From assembly GCF_901000735.1 (NCBI RefSeq), contig NC_081551.1:4091605-4155604 (forward strand): 64,000 nt of DNA, read 5' to 3'. A program made the translations under genes and the position numbers. The notes beneath the pieces are model-generated. The model was not told where the DNA came from, searched no databases, and worked only from the letters and a program-made list of their open reading frames with translations. Source of the DNA: Corylus avellana (lineage: Eukaryota > Streptophyta > Magnoliopsida > Fagales > Betulaceae). How positions within the stretch are numbered: position 1 is the first letter of the stretch; the number at the start of each line of letters is the position of its first letter. Positions 13,471-26,099 of the stretch are shown piece by piece.

Positions 13471-14897
13471 GTACAATTTTTAACCATGCTTTGTAAAAGG
13501 AATGAATCACTCTCAATGTCAAAAAAATCCGTACTATCACCTAAACGATGGATGAAACTAATGCATATTGCCTGTGGAATGACAAAGTGTATGATTGTAT
13601 CTCAGGGGCCTTGGTTTTCATCAGGACAAAATGGTGGATATGAAATGCTGGGTTGCAATGTTTTACCAAGAAAGTTCAGGAGCAGAATTTTGATCCTCCA
13701 TCACACTATAAAAGGATTGATGGATTGTGACAACATCCAAAAAAGACCGAGCCACCACCCTTGACTTTAGGCTATGCATATTTCCTGTGTTTCCTTTAGG
13801 AAAGGATAACCTTATTGGTTTTTTCCACCCATAATACCGTAATAATTAGTATTTCTTGTATTCCTTGCTCTGCTCACCTCTATAAATGCAGTTGCCATGG
13901 CATGGTGGGGTGGCTGTTCTCTCACATTTGCCAGGTCAACCAAAAAGCTAGCACTTGTATTTCTTTTTAATTTCCCATGTACAGCGTAGGATCTGGAGAA
14001 GGATCATGGAGAGGATTCATTTAGTTTGTTTTAAGAGGACATTTTTATCCAAATGAAAAATAGGAAGCTCAAAATGAAATGGAGGGATCTATTTAGTTGT
14101 TTTAAGAGGACATTTTTGTCCAAATGAAAAACAGGGAGCTCAGAAATGACAAAATTGTCTCCTAAAAACAAATGGAGAGGATCCAAGTCCGTAGGATCTT
14201 GCCTAAGTTAGTGTTGTTGTATCTGCTCAAAAAACACAAAAATTTGTACATTTCGTGAACATGTATATCATGGGATTATGTGGAAGTATGCTTTTGAGAA
14301 GAGATAGTCTAGTGGTTTCACATCAGTGTTAAGAATTTACTTATTTTGAATTGCCATGAAATGACTGAAGATGGTTTACTTCTCTTGTATATTGTATTTT
14401 TGTTGTAATGATGTGGTCATTTTATTCCACATATTTTTATGCAGAAATACTTGCTATTCTTGTGCATACAATCAAGGACACTTTTGCACCAGTATCTATG
14501 GTTGTTTTGGTGCTGACCTCTAGGTGGACTTTGTATTGGTGAAATTTATAATGTTTATGGCCATGAACCCATGTCTCGCCCCACTTTCACCATCTTGTAC
14601 GCACTGAAGCATAGCATAAGCTTCAGGTTTTGATCAAAATGAACTGCTAAATTCTACTCACTAGTTCCCAATATCAGTCAGCATCCATCAAGGGAAAAAG
14701 AAATTTCGTAGAAAAAGAATCATATATTGGCATAATAACCATTAATTCTTGTGAGCATTGATAAACAAATACTGCATTACAAAAGATAACTTCCTATGCA
14801 GTAATAACAAAACGACGACATTTCAATGTCACCGAGCTAGTAGAAAGTTTGCCTGCCAAAGAATCCCATTTATCTTTTCCTACTGAGCTCCAAAACA
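13471..14897. other. Former 3' flank of the CCT exon, and a short tandem repeat
   Basis: No gene seen. A roughly 71-bp unit (ttaagaggacatttttrtcc, gaaaaayaggragctc) is repeated at about 14031-14101 and 14102-14172. The rest looks like ordinary 3' UTR or spacer. Confidence 0.5.
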
Positions 14898-17670
14898 TTA
14901 ATCCTCATCAGAACTACTATCTTCTGACATCCTTCCTACATCGTTGTCTGCTACAGTTGTTTCCTGCATGCACATCGCAGAAAAAATGTCACTTGGAGAA
15001 ATAAAGACTTACAAATGCATATGAAAGGCGAGAGAGAAAGAGAGAGACTAGTGCAACAAGATACAAAAAAAAAAAAAAAATTCTTACCGGCACCTTGTCC
15101 CAGTCCTTCAACTTGGAATTCGTCAACATGTAATTATCACGCAATGGCGCCCAGGCAGGCCCTTCTGCCTCCGTCTGGGCTGTAGATGTATGACCCTGCA
15201 TATCACAAAACCAAACAGTTAATTCAAAGTTGCAATTGGATGTATGGTAAGCTGGGAGTGACAGCTTCCATCATTTAGGTTCAGTATGAACTTAACGAAA
15301 TCCACAGATTAAACCGAGTTATATAAAATGACATAAATGCAAGAAACTCGAACAAAAAAAAAAAAGGAAAGGAAAAAGAAATGGACTACCTTAGTGGGAG
15401 TATCGGCTGCTGGCTTTGATGTCTTGCCCAACTCTGAAAAGAAGGTTTCTTTCCTCCGCTTCCTTATTGCTGGCAATATTCAAAGATACTCACTTAGAAT
15501 CACTTTAGCGAGCTAGTATTAGCGACAAGTGTGGATCAATTCAACGATTACATAATGAGGCTTAAACATTGGACCACAGAATAAGTTCGTACTTAATTTC
15601 TGAAGTCATATATGGCAATCAACATCAACAAAACATTGTCTTGTGAGCAGTCTCACCCAACAAAATTAAATAGGGAAGAAAAATGTAACGATCAAATTGT
15701 AGTAAAAAAATGTAATGACCAGACATGAACCTCTATAACCACGGTGTTCCTTTTTTTTTTTCTTTTTTTTTTCCTGTTTTTTTTTTTTTTTCCTGTTTTT
15801 GGTAAATGAGATAATTTTGTGCAAATGAAACAAGTTTAATTAGCATAAAATTGCTGACTCACTTGAGTACCCACATGACAACAATGCCATTCCTGCTTTT
15901 GTGTAAAAACCACATGGGCTGCACTTCTTAGCATAGGAAAAAAAAGGGAGTAAAAGAAAGATGGATATGAGGATGGTATGACAGCTTTCAACAGCAATAA
16001 CACATGCATCTTTCTTTGATGTCAGGTCACAGGGAACACTTGGGCACTGTGACCAAAGCACTTAGAGCTTAGATGTGAAATTAGATGTTTGTGGATTAAC
16101 AAGAGAACTTGACATGGTGATGGAAACTTTTGGAGATGTTGATACTAATGGGAATTTGTGAGCACCAGTCATATTTGTCGTTCACATCAAGGCTTTTGTG
16201 GGCAGTCAGGAGAAGAAAATAGAAAATGTCCGGAAAAAAAAAAAGTTAAAATCTTTTATTTGGAAATTCAAAAGAGATGTACTTATGTGTATGCAAAAGA
16301 TTAATGAATATAATATAAAAGCACTAGTTTCAATCCAAGAACACCCCATGCACATATGCTGGTATAACTTGACATGCCTACATGGGTCTGTAATACTTGA
16401 TAAATTGCATTGTCAATGAGAGCAATCCCAGAAGATGGATATGAAATATAGTAAGGCAAAGAATAAGAAGATATCAAATTGTATCAGCATACCTTTTGCA
16501 TCTTTAGACCTCGATGGATTTAAACCTTTCTGAGCATTTTGTGCCTTGTTGACCTGCACAATATATGAAGATATCAAGCACAGAACTTTAGGTCTGAATG
16601 TGACAGCAATAGAAACAAGCTAACAAAAAAAAAAAAAAAAGCTTAAAACGCAACAAAGCATGGTTAAATCTTCACGGAGAACTTACAGCATTGAACAACT
16701 TGACCACTGAAACTCCAGCAACACACATGGAAAATGTGAACTAAGTTAGCATTATTATAAAGTAGGCATAACAATCTGATAAAACCAGTGCCCTTGTGAC
16801 ATAAATCTCAAGTAACAAACATAAACGCATTACCTCCTTTTGTAGCAACGCCTATCAGAAACTTCTCTTGCGAATCCAAATAATTAGCAGGTTTGACATG
16901 CCCCCTTTCTCCCACCTATATCATATGAATGAAAAGTACAAAACTCATAAGCAACCAATCATATATTATAGGGGAAGATTAATGATTTAAATGCGCACAA
17001 ACGCATGAAACACTTATGCTTGTCATAACAACTGGTTTTGAAATTGAATTACCAAGTGTTTTTCCTTCTTGGCCTCCCCCTTGACCTTCCGTTCAGCCTC
17101 CTCTTCTGCAAGTTTCTCTGCAATGAGCTTCCTGTCCGCAGACAAAACTGGACCCTGCAAAGCAAAAGGTAAACTTTATACAAATCTCATTGTATAAAAA
17201 AGCAACCAAACAGTTATCCTAGCCTATCTTACGAGTGAATCAGTAGTCACGCTCTTCTTGATAATACTGCTGAATGCCATCTTGAATGCTCTACAACCCT
17301 CCGCAAACTTCGTAATTCCGAGTTGAATTTCACCATCTTCTTCATCATCAGAAACCCCATTATCCACATTCACATCCTCTCCTTCTTCCTCAGGACGTTC
17401 CTCATCTCTGATCACGGGCATAGGTTTCTTGTCAACATGATCTTCACCATCACCATCACCATCATCCTCGTCCGAATTGTACTCTCGTGCCCGCTTGCGA
17501 AACAGTTTCTTCATTTTCCTGTCCATCTTCTTACCCTTTTTGCCCTGTTCAATGCCCTGTAGCATCATCGCATTTGTGGGTTTTTTCTTACCCTTAGAGC
17601 CCTTCTTCTTCCCTATATTCCTCTTCATCGGAACCTTTGCCGGTTCTGCCACATGGGCTTCCTCAGCCAT
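14898..17670 (-). CDS. RRP15: RRP15-like ribosomal RNA processing protein, 320 aa
   Basis: Eight exons on the minus strand: 17233-17670, 17053-17154, 16834-16915, 16687-16712, 16493-16553, 15390-15469, 15088-15195 and 14898-14963 (963 nt, intact frame). The N-terminus is lysine-rich (KKKGSKGKKK, DRKMKKLFRKRAREYNSDED), followed by an acidic stretch. Next is the RRP15 core: ITKFAEGCRAFKMAFSSIIKK, GPVLSADRKLIAEKLAEEEA, LIGVATKGVSVVKLFNAV. The C-terminus is acidic (SEDSSSDED). RRP15 is a nucleolar factor of pre-60S assembly needed for 25S and 5.8S maturation. An in-frame GTG 12 nt upstream is ignored; ATG 17668-17670 (MAEEAHV) is the start. A telobox lies about 250 bp upstream. Confidence 0.9.
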
Positions 17671-17919
17671 GCCCCAACTCACCGATAGCTCAACCAGTTG
17701 TACTCTTTAACTTTCTCAGAACCAATCGAAGACCTATTCCACCGATTCCAAATAAGAAGAACAAATTGGGTCTTTTCAATTGCGTGAAATTTCGGTCTGA
17801 GTGTATAAATCAAAGGAAATCTAGAAATAGGGTTACCTGGTATTCGACTTGGACGCAGAGGACAACGAAGGGGAACCGGATGTGCTTTCTTTGGGAACTG
17901 GGATACAAAGAAAATAGCA

Positions 17920-17928
17920 TTAGGGTTT
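17920..17928 (-). promoter_or_regulatory. Telobox upstream of RRP15
   Basis: AAACCCTAA on the minus strand, about 250 bp before the RRP15 start codon. Teloboxes mark promoters of plant ribosome-biogenesis and translation genes. A second ACCCT-containing motif (aaaaccctt) follows at 17932-17940 on the + strand. Confidence 0.65.
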
Positions 17929-18954
17929 ACCAAAACCCTTTCTATTTTTTTTTTGTCAAAAAAAAAAAGGAAAAAGAAAAATGGAAAATCAATGCTTTTT
18001 CTTTTTTTAAATCATAATCTGCGTTCGGGAGTGCATTTTTAAACCAAATCACAAGTTTTGAGTGTTTGATATTTGATATTGCAATTTTAAAAGCACAAAT
18101 TTTAAAATCGTGAAAAAATATGTAATTTTTATAAGTTTACTAAAATGTGTTTATTTGAAAAAGTACGAATTTAAACAAAAATCACAATTTCACTTAAAAA
18201 AATATTTGGGGCAATATTTATCTATTTGGTCATGAAACCGCAATTATATGCTAATGTTATCCAAACACTCAATTGATAAAAAAATACTTCTTAACATGTT
18301 TTATCAAACGCATGTACCATTTTAAAAAGTAGCGATTTAAAAAACGAAAACTTAAAAACGCAATTTTTAAAATCGTCCTCTCAAAAGGATCAGTGCATTT
18401 GATTACACTAATTTGCAATAAGTTCTCTTAAAAAAAAAATGAAAAGAAAAGGAAACACCCTTGTGGTATAAAAAGGTTATGAAAACTTCATGTGAAGGGA
18501 GAGAATAAATGGATTATTCTTGGCTCATGGCCAGTTTGAGATTGCGTTTGAAGGGCTTAAAAGTGTTTTTAACACTCAAAAAGTCTGTTTTAAAAAAAAA
18601 AATACTCGTTTAATAGAAAAATTAAAAGCTTTTAAAGGTTCAAAAAGTTTAAAAATTACCAAAAAATATTTTTAACAAAAGCTTAAAAATGAAGATTTTG
18701 TCCAAAAATTCTTTTTAACTTAAAAGATTTATTTTTCAAACTCAATCCTAAACAAACTTTCAATACCTTCCGTAAATGGGTGCGACACATACGGCAAGTG
18801 CGGCGCGTTTGGCAGCTGTGATATCAACGCTGCTAATGATTCCGAAAGACAATGATACAGGGTCTTTGATGAAAAAGATGGGGCTGGGGGCATTTGCACG
18901 GGTTTCAATTATGAATTGAATTTACGTACCGCGTGGGTTTTTTTCAGGTAGTGG

Positions 18955-19030
18955 GCCAAACTTGGGCTCTTATTTTTGGGTCAGCCCGACTCAAATTGAC
19001 TCTCTCACTAAAACCCTAACCCTAAACCCT
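18955..19030 (+). promoter_or_regulatory. Site II motifs and double telobox upstream of PPAN
   Basis: TGGGCC (about 18952-18957) and TGGGCT (18963-18968) match the plant site II motif TGGGCY. They are followed by AAACCCTAACCCTAAACCCT at 19011-19030. The site II plus telobox pair is the classical signature of plant ribosomal-protein and ribosome-assembly promoters driven by TCP factors in dividing cells. The start codon is about 335 bp downstream, past a 5' UTR intron suggested by gtaattt near 19073 and the acceptor ttttag near 19313. Confidence 0.7.
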
Positions 19031-19364
19031 TTGACGCTCGCAGAACACGAAGAATCACAAAAAAAAACACCCGGTAATTTCCTCGTATTTTTCTAATTTT
19101 TGTTCCTTTTTGTTTAATTTATGTACTAATTTTGATTCTGAGATATAGTTCATATTCTTTTGAAATGAAGTCCTAGAATTCTGAAATTAGCGTTAGCTGG
19201 CTCGTCAAAAACCCTAGCCTTTGTTCTAGTACCTGTTCTTGATTTATGTAAGTTGAGGAAGAATTTATATATTTTGAGTTATGCTAAATGTTTGCTTTAT
19301 TTTGTTTTTAGGCTATAGAAGTTATTTGATCAGAAAGCTCTGAAATTCAAGATTCTTGGAAGCC

Positions 19365-22300
19365 ATGGCTCGGTTCCGAAATGTAAGCAAATGTTGTCAT
19401 GTTTTAGTTTTCTTAACTTTCCCAGCTGTTTGGTTGCGGAGAAAATGGAAGAAAAGGAAAAGAAAATGAATTGCGGGGTCTTATGGTATATATGTGGTAT
19501 AATCTGGAGGTAGGAACAAATTGTAGCGTGAGAAGCTAAATCAAATAACTGTACTACGTTTTGATTTCGGTGTTTTGTTTACTTGGGTTTTCTATAACTA
19601 ATTTGTTTCTTCCATTTTCTGAGCAACCAAACGGGGTTCTAGTTTTTATTAGTGTTTACAGGTTTGCGTGATTTTTTTGTTGTTATTTGAATTAAACAGA
19701 AGAAGAAGGTGTTTGTGAAGCCGGTTGTGAAGAAGAAGCAACCTAGTGTGGACCATATCACAGGCGATAAGATTCCAAAGAGCTTTGTGTTTGCGAGAGG
19801 GAAGTTGCCTGGTCCTCTCAGGCAACTTCAAATGGATTTGAGAAAGTTGATGCTTCCCTATACTGCTCTCAATCTTAAGGTAAAGATTATTTGTTCTCTG
19901 TGTTGCTCTCTCTTTCTGTTTCTTTGTCTCCTGAAGCTCAACTCTGTTGCAATATGATATTGATGGAAGTACGCATCACACGAGTGTCAATTTTTAAGAG
20001 TGAAAAATATCTTAACCTCACAAAAGCAACTGAAAGGTTTTTGGGGGTAATCGTGTAATGCTTTTCAAGAGGAGTTCTTTACTTCTGTTTCAGACTAATG
20101 TAAATTGTGAGTTGTAAGCTTATGCAATTTATAAATGGTGGGTTTGTTGTAATAAATACTTGTGATTTTGTTTAAGGAATTCAATTAAGCAATATAGATC
20201 ATAGGCAAATTATTGAGCATAACTGTGGACAGCTTAAATCCTGCATACTGTGATTCCCCCTGTAATTCTTTTTTATACATGTGATTGCCACTGCAATGTG
20301 TCAACAATAGGCTAAAATTAGATTAAAAGCAACTACTCGGTGGTCTCTAAGCTGGATTTGTCTATATGGCCAGACATAATGTTGTTGAACTGTTTTATTA
20401 TTATTTTTTTTTTTTGGGTAATATCCTAATTTTATGACAGAATTTTTTTGTTAACTGATATTTTATTATTATTATTGCAGGAGAAGAAACGGAATAGTCT
20501 CAAAGATTTTTTGAATGTTGCTGGGCCTATGGGTGTAACGCATTTCCTCATATTGTCAAAAACTGCAACCTCACCCTACTTGAGGGTTGGAAGGACCCCA
20601 CAAGGCCCAACTCTTACATTTAAGATACACGAATACTCATTGGCAACTGATGTTGCTCAATCTCAATTGCGTCCTAGATGTCCTCAAGACCTTTTCAAAA
20701 ATTCTCCTTTGGTAATTTTATATTCTCACTCAAGCTCACATACAAAGTACAAATTCATGATTTGTTTGATTTGCTAAAAGTTAGAGAAAGTAAAGAAAAA
20801 TGCTAAAATATCTCTCTTCCTTTGGGAATTTTCATCTGTCTCATCTTTCACCAAATGATCAGTAGTATTATACACCATTACTAGCCTTTTAGCATGAGAC
20901 ATAACAAGTTAACTGTAGTACTATCTCAGTGCAGCAGAACTCATGAATTGTTCGTACGAGCCAACTTTGTGTGTACCTTACACAATACACATATCTTCTA
21001 TTAGCTAATGCTAGTGAATTTATGTGTTTCTCAGAAGAGGAAAGGGCCGCAGCCATACAGTTGCATAATTTGACTTAAACAGATGGTGAAATAGTCTCTT
21101 CTTAAACTTTGCCAATATTAATCTCTGTATATTTTATTGCAGATTGTTCTTTCTGGTTTTGGGACTGGCGATCAACATCTAAAGCTCACAACCATAATGT
21201 TTCAGAACATCTTTCCCGCCATTGATATAAACACTGTGAGTTTCAAAGAAATTTCAGTTTATTGCCAGCGCCAGCAAGACTCATGGATCTTATATCCCCT
21301 CTTAATGTTGTTTTAATGTGAATTTTCAGGTCAAACTTTCTTCTTGCCAGAGAATTGTGTTGCTTAATTACAACAAGGACACAAAGCTTATTGATTTTCG
21401 GCATTATTCCATAAGATTACAGCCCGTGGGTGTCTCCCGTAGAGTTAGAAAATTTGTGCAGAACCATCAATTCCCAGATTTAAGGAATCTTCAGGACGTG
21501 AGCGACTTTATCACAAAGTAAGGAGTATTTCTTATTATTTTAGTCTTCTTAAAGCAAATTGTGTTAGCATGCAGTATTGGGAATGAGCGTTATATTACCA
21601 TCCACTGTGAAGTGTTTCCTGAGGTCTACAAGGAGTTCATCATGGGTCACTACAAGTGATACTTTTATACTGTTAGACTTGATATTTAAAAGTTGTTGGA
21701 AAGAATATCATAAAAATGATCTCAATCTGACTTTTCTACCTAATCCCTCACTCTCAACAAAAAAAAAAAAAAAAAAAAAAGTCTTAGTAATATTAGGTTT
21801 GAGCGTGTATTTAAGTGTCACTCTTCCAATAAGGACATTTTCTGGCCAATCACCTTTTTTCTTGTTTTTCCTTTTAATATATAGTAATGCATATCATTAT
21901 ATTTTTATGTTTTTAATTGGGATTTAGAGAATATAGAAAGGTAGGACCGTCAAGCTATATGGATGAATAAAAAGATGAGGGCTTTTCAATGTCAAATTTT
22001 TGCTCTTTTTTTTTAAAAAATTTTTAATTTTATTATTGATTCAATCAATCAGAGCAGTGGTTTGACGATATATTAGTGCAAGGCTTCGTAGTTTCAAAAG
22101 TTTTTTTTTTTTTAAGGTAAATTGTCAACTTCAGTCATCCTCTTTTATGTACATCAATATAAGAAACTCATAACCAAGTACAAGATAGAGAAGGGGGGAA
22201 AATGAACAGAAATGTGCATTTATGTGGTCCCATGTGTTTGCCTGTTTGGATTGACTAATCTTACCCATTTGTTCTGGTTTTATATTTGTTTTCCTTGTGG

Positions 22301-23523
22301 CTTTAAAGGGCTGGGTATGGATCAGAAAGTGAAGCAGATGAAGAAGCAGCGACCGTGACTCTGTCTAGTGATCTTGGTAGAGTAAACCGGGCTTCAACAA
22401 AAAGTGCTGTCAAACTTCAAGAGATTGGACCCAGAATGACTCTTGAGCTCATCAAGATTGAGGAAGGATTGTGTTCCGGCGGGGTCATCTTTAGTGCATA
22501 TGGTATATTTTCTCTCATGTGACATGTTGCTTTCTTTTTCCTCTAGCAAGGTGATCATTTATATGGTTAAAAGAAACATTATAACATATTCAGAAAACAG
22601 CATCTCTCAACTCAATTGACTAATGATCCTAGGGGTGACCGACTACAAGAATGCCATATGAAGTAATTATGCAGTTCTACCATGACCTAGTCTGGCCATT
22701 CCACCAGCAATCCTTTTCTTCACATCAATGATTTCTACGCATTCTTTATGATCACAGAAACATTTCCTCAACCCTCTTAAGCTCTCTAAATTGCAACCCC
22801 TTCTAAACTAAATGTATTGCTTTGGATCCTTACCTTGCCCATTTTCTAAACGCATTTGTACTGTGACCTGTACTTAAGTTTTTTCGATGCATTGCCGGTA
22901 GAATTTTGTCTGTTACGCATAAATAGCACCAAGCCATGTTCAAATGAGATAAATCACAATTCTGCTCAGATTTTCTAGTGATGTTACTGGGTGATCTTCA
23001 ATGGACACTTTTGGATTCTCTCTGATTTGTCTTGGCTACTATACTATATAACCAGTAGTTCATTACATCCTCTTCATTCATGGTCTAACTGCCTCCCCGG
23101 TCCTAATTTTCCCTTGTTAAGTGCATTGCTTCTTTCCTATACAATCAACCAGGATTTGTGATCATTGGCCCCTTATTATCTTTATCGGATGTTTGTTCAT
23201 TTTCTGGTCTTATCCTGTTTCCTTTCCTTATTTCTACATGTTTGTTATCCTTATCTTGATTTGCCATCAATCTTATTGTTTTAATACTTCTGTTATAAGT
23301 CACTCTTCCTTTATTCCTTATTCTTTATCCGTGCCCTTCCTTCAAAGTTGATATATTTTCAATTAAACCTTTATCAGGAACTTACTTTTATTCTCCTTCT
23401 CCCCATGCAGGAAATGGTGAGGGCAAGAAAACGCAGGACAATGGGACAGATCCTGAAAATGAGGATGCGGATGCAGACCAGGAAGACATGGGTGAAGGCG
23501 GGGAAGATGATGAGGTGGACTAG
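19365..23523 (+). CDS. PPAN: Peter Pan-like (SSF1/PPAN) Brix-domain protein, 338 aa
   Basis: Seven exons: 19365-19382, 19700-19879, 20481-20711, 21143-21235, 21330-21517, 22309-22502 and 23411-23523 (1017 nt). The first exon codes only MARFRN, followed by a basic tract (KKKVFVKPVVKKKQ). The Brix domain (about residues 28-270) includes SFVFARGKLPGPLRQLQMDL, LSKTATSPYLRVGRTPQGPT and RHYSIRLQPVGVSRRVRKF, then GPRMTLELIKIEEGL. The C-terminus is acidic (NEDADADQEDMGEGG). The protein acts in nucleolar 27S pre-rRNA processing and 60S assembly with Rpf2/Rrs1. Length fits plant PPAN (about 345 aa). Intron 5 contains a long A tract (21761-21780). Confidence 0.95.
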
Positions 23524-25104
23524 TTACTGCCCAAGTTGGAGACTGAAGTGGAGGGTACTTTTTGGCATTTTTGAAGCCTCACTTGCTCATAAGCGAAATT
23601 TTGTACCTATATCTGAGTGCTAATTGTAGAAAGTCTCCTTGGCACTGTTGCCTATAATCATAAATATTATTATTATTATTTTTTTTGAAGTAAAAAAGAA
23701 ACATTATTTCGTTTTCAACAAGAGTATTTGTGGGTCTGAATTGCCTTTAATGCATTCTGAATCTCTTAGTTTTTCCTTTCACTTTAAATAAGAACACTAT
23801 GCATGCAATAAAAGGCATGCCATTGCCCTGCAGCAAATTCAAAAACCATAAACCAAAAAGGACTGCCTAAAGACTTTCAACAACAATTTTGATGATCTAA
23901 AACTGGGACTGCTTGAAGGTTACATTCAACTTTTTCCAGAAATGTGAGCACAAATGTATACGATACAACCTACAGTACATGACCCTTAAGGCGAAATGCT
24001 TCAAGACGAAAACTTACTACCACAAAAGCCTCTCAGCAACAACCAAAGGGAGCTCATAGAAAATTATTCCCAAAACAAATAAAATATTTGAGCGAGTCCC
24101 TCAAGAATGCTAATGAACAAAACTACTGCGGAAAATACTCGATCATCAACAAAAAGCTCATATTTGAGGCAAAGATTGTCCGAAAAACATGGCATTAAAC
24201 TCCACAATTACTCCTATATGGTCTTAAGAATGTCTTCAGAAGGAATCTCAAGTGTTGCTCCTGCATGCTTTTTGTCGGGCTTCATTTCTGCAGCAATCCA
24301 AATTGGCATATAAAAAAAGGTCAAATTCTTATATAATCGTCTGCAAGTTATTATGCAGTACATGTAGTTAACAGATAGAATTCGGGCTACCACATCTTGA
24401 AACCAGGAGGATACAAACAGTAGAACAATACATGCAATGATGCAACAAGCAAAATCACAGAAATCAACAAAAACCTTCTCTAAACATGAAAGTGTGATGA
24501 TGAAATTAAGGCAGTCATATATATATGCCATGTAATTCAGCTTCAGGTCAAATCTTAAGGCCATCTAATTGACTACAATAATAATGAAGATTTTGGAACT
24601 AATTTACTCAAACAGACAACAGTGTTCTTCAAGTTACTGCAACTTTTATTACAAGTTTTTTACCAATTGACATAATACTCCACGTAACATTTGCCACGTT
24701 AGCCTAAAATGTGGATTGCCACATGGGAGTTCATGATATAACACTTACCACATTTATAAACTAACTTAATAGTTAATGTGACACTTACCATGTCAGTCAC
24801 TAAGATATAAATTGCCAAACGACAATCTACATGATACTCAATTTTCATAAAATGTAAGTTGTGTGGTGAGTTTGTGTAAGGGTTTATAATAAAAGTTGTA
24901 GTACTCCAAGTATTTCGCCAGATCATTCATTGCTTCTCATATTTCCATGCCAGCAAAGTCTAGATTTTTCATTGTTAAAAATCGAAAGTTCATGGAATTC
25001 AACGGATTCATGCTTTTATCCACAATATGCATCTTTTTCGTGATTTTTCAATTTCATCTGTGAAAATGGGATAAATTTTGGGCCATGAATAATAACAAAT
25101 TACC
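23524..25104. other. Intergenic 3' of PPAN
   Basis: No gene recognised. Open frames in 24.1-24.6 kb lack domains. A small inverted-repeat element lies at 24635-24903 (listed separately). Confidence 0.4.
24627..24911. mobile_element. Small TIR element (MITE) of about 269 bp
   Basis: The element 24635-24903 starts TACTGCAACTTTTATTACAA and ends with the inverted partner (reading inward TACTACAACTTTTATTATAA). The flanks are cttcaagt (24627-24634) and ctccaagt (24904-24911), 7 of 8 identical, consistent with an 8-bp duplication. No coding capacity. Superfamily not certain; hAT fits the TSD size. Confidence 0.6.
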
Positions 25105-25693
25105 TTACTAAAAAATGCAATTAGCTATGCTCAGCAAGTGAACTTTAACAATGGACAATGCAAATCTGAAACCTTATGTTAATCTCTAAGGCAGCAAAGA
25201 AGAAGATTCCCACATCCACAAAAACTATTTTTTTTCTTCTTCTAAAAGAAAGAAGAAGAAAAAAAGGTAAATGTAGGCAATACCCTCTTGCTGATTAAAC
25301 AAAGAAGCCGTATCATGTTCATAAGTGGCTTGAAAAATAACCCTCCTTGGCACATCCAAAAATCTCCAGCAGTTAGAAACGTTTCGGGCTTCAATTCTAA
25401 AAGAAAATCAATTATCAAAACTCGAAATTGCACCAAATATCAGTCAGAATACAGGAATTGCTATCATAACCGTGAACCGAAGGAAAAAAGGTGGAATATT
25501 TGGCAAAACAAAAAAGTAAACCCAATTGCAGAATACAAAATCTCAGTTCAATTTGAGAAGATTGACTAGTTCCAAATGACTTACCCGGAATCCAAAAGAA
25601 CATGAGCAAAATCTAAGCTTTACTATTTGAGCAAGACCCAAACGTATAAAAGAGACAGAGAGTGTAAAAAAACGAAGAACACTGATGAAGAAA

Positions 25694-25746
25694 AAAAAAA
25701 TTTGGACCATTTCTCGATTTATGCGTGTCATCCTTGCGCAGGGGCC

Positions 25747-25778
<32 letters not shown>

Positions 25779-25796
25779 TCGGATGTCCCGAAGGAC
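25694..25796 (-). ncRNA. U6: U6 spliceosomal snRNA, copy B
   Basis: Complete U6 snRNA on the minus strand, beginning GTCCTTCGGGACATCC at 25796 and ending in the AAATTT and T-run at about 25694. It is base-for-base identical to the copy at 9808 through the RNA body, including the four-pair 5' stem. The TATA motif (TATAAT, 25819-25824 minus) and USE (25851-25862 minus) are present. The USE has one change from consensus, so this promoter may be weaker than that of copy A. Confidence 0.95.
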
Positions 25797-25850
25797 ACTG
25801 TCTTCTGCTATGCTTCACATTATATCGTCGTCTTCTTTGTTGTAAATGAA

Positions 25851-25862
25851 CAATGTGGGACT
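25851..25862 (-). promoter_or_regulatory. USE of U6 copy B, one mismatch
   Basis: AGTCCCACATTG on the minus strand: the consensus C before the last G is T. Distance to the TATA motif is about 26 bp, as in copy A. Confidence 0.85.
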
Positions 25863-26099
25863 AGTTGGCTTCCAACTAAAAGGCTTACTTTGTGGTTACT
25901 CGAATGTAGTGCCACGCGGACTTGTCTAATTCGCTAGTTTCGTTTCCGCAGGGGAATGGATTATGGTTCGTTCCTTTCTCTTTTACTTCTAACTTTGAAG
26001 GACAAGGGACTGCAAACATGTTAACTGTTTCTTTCTTCTCGTTGTCTACGTCCGTGTTTGCTTGGGCTAAATTAATTATATATAGCAATCGTAGTTAAA

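Larger units (their letters stand above)
17671..19364. other. Divergent intergenic region between RRP15 and PPAN
   Basis: This holds both promoters plus AT-rich repeat sequence. 18030-18430 resembles 33870-34180 (motifs such as ttaaaatcg and gcaatttcaaacgcacc), a common plant miniature repeat. No additional gene seen. Confidence 0.5.
25105..25950 (-). repeat. U6 unit, copy B of the inverted duplication
   Basis: Reverse complement of 9655-10530, with scattered substitutions and small indels across promoter and flanks but none in the U6 RNA. It ends at about 25105 (ttagctatgctcagcaagtg) and about 25950. Confidence 0.9.

Noticed and set aside
17323..18017. Plus-strand frames over the RRP15 first exon
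   Set aside because: Antisense shadows of the low-complexity Lys/Asp-rich coding sequence and its 5' region.
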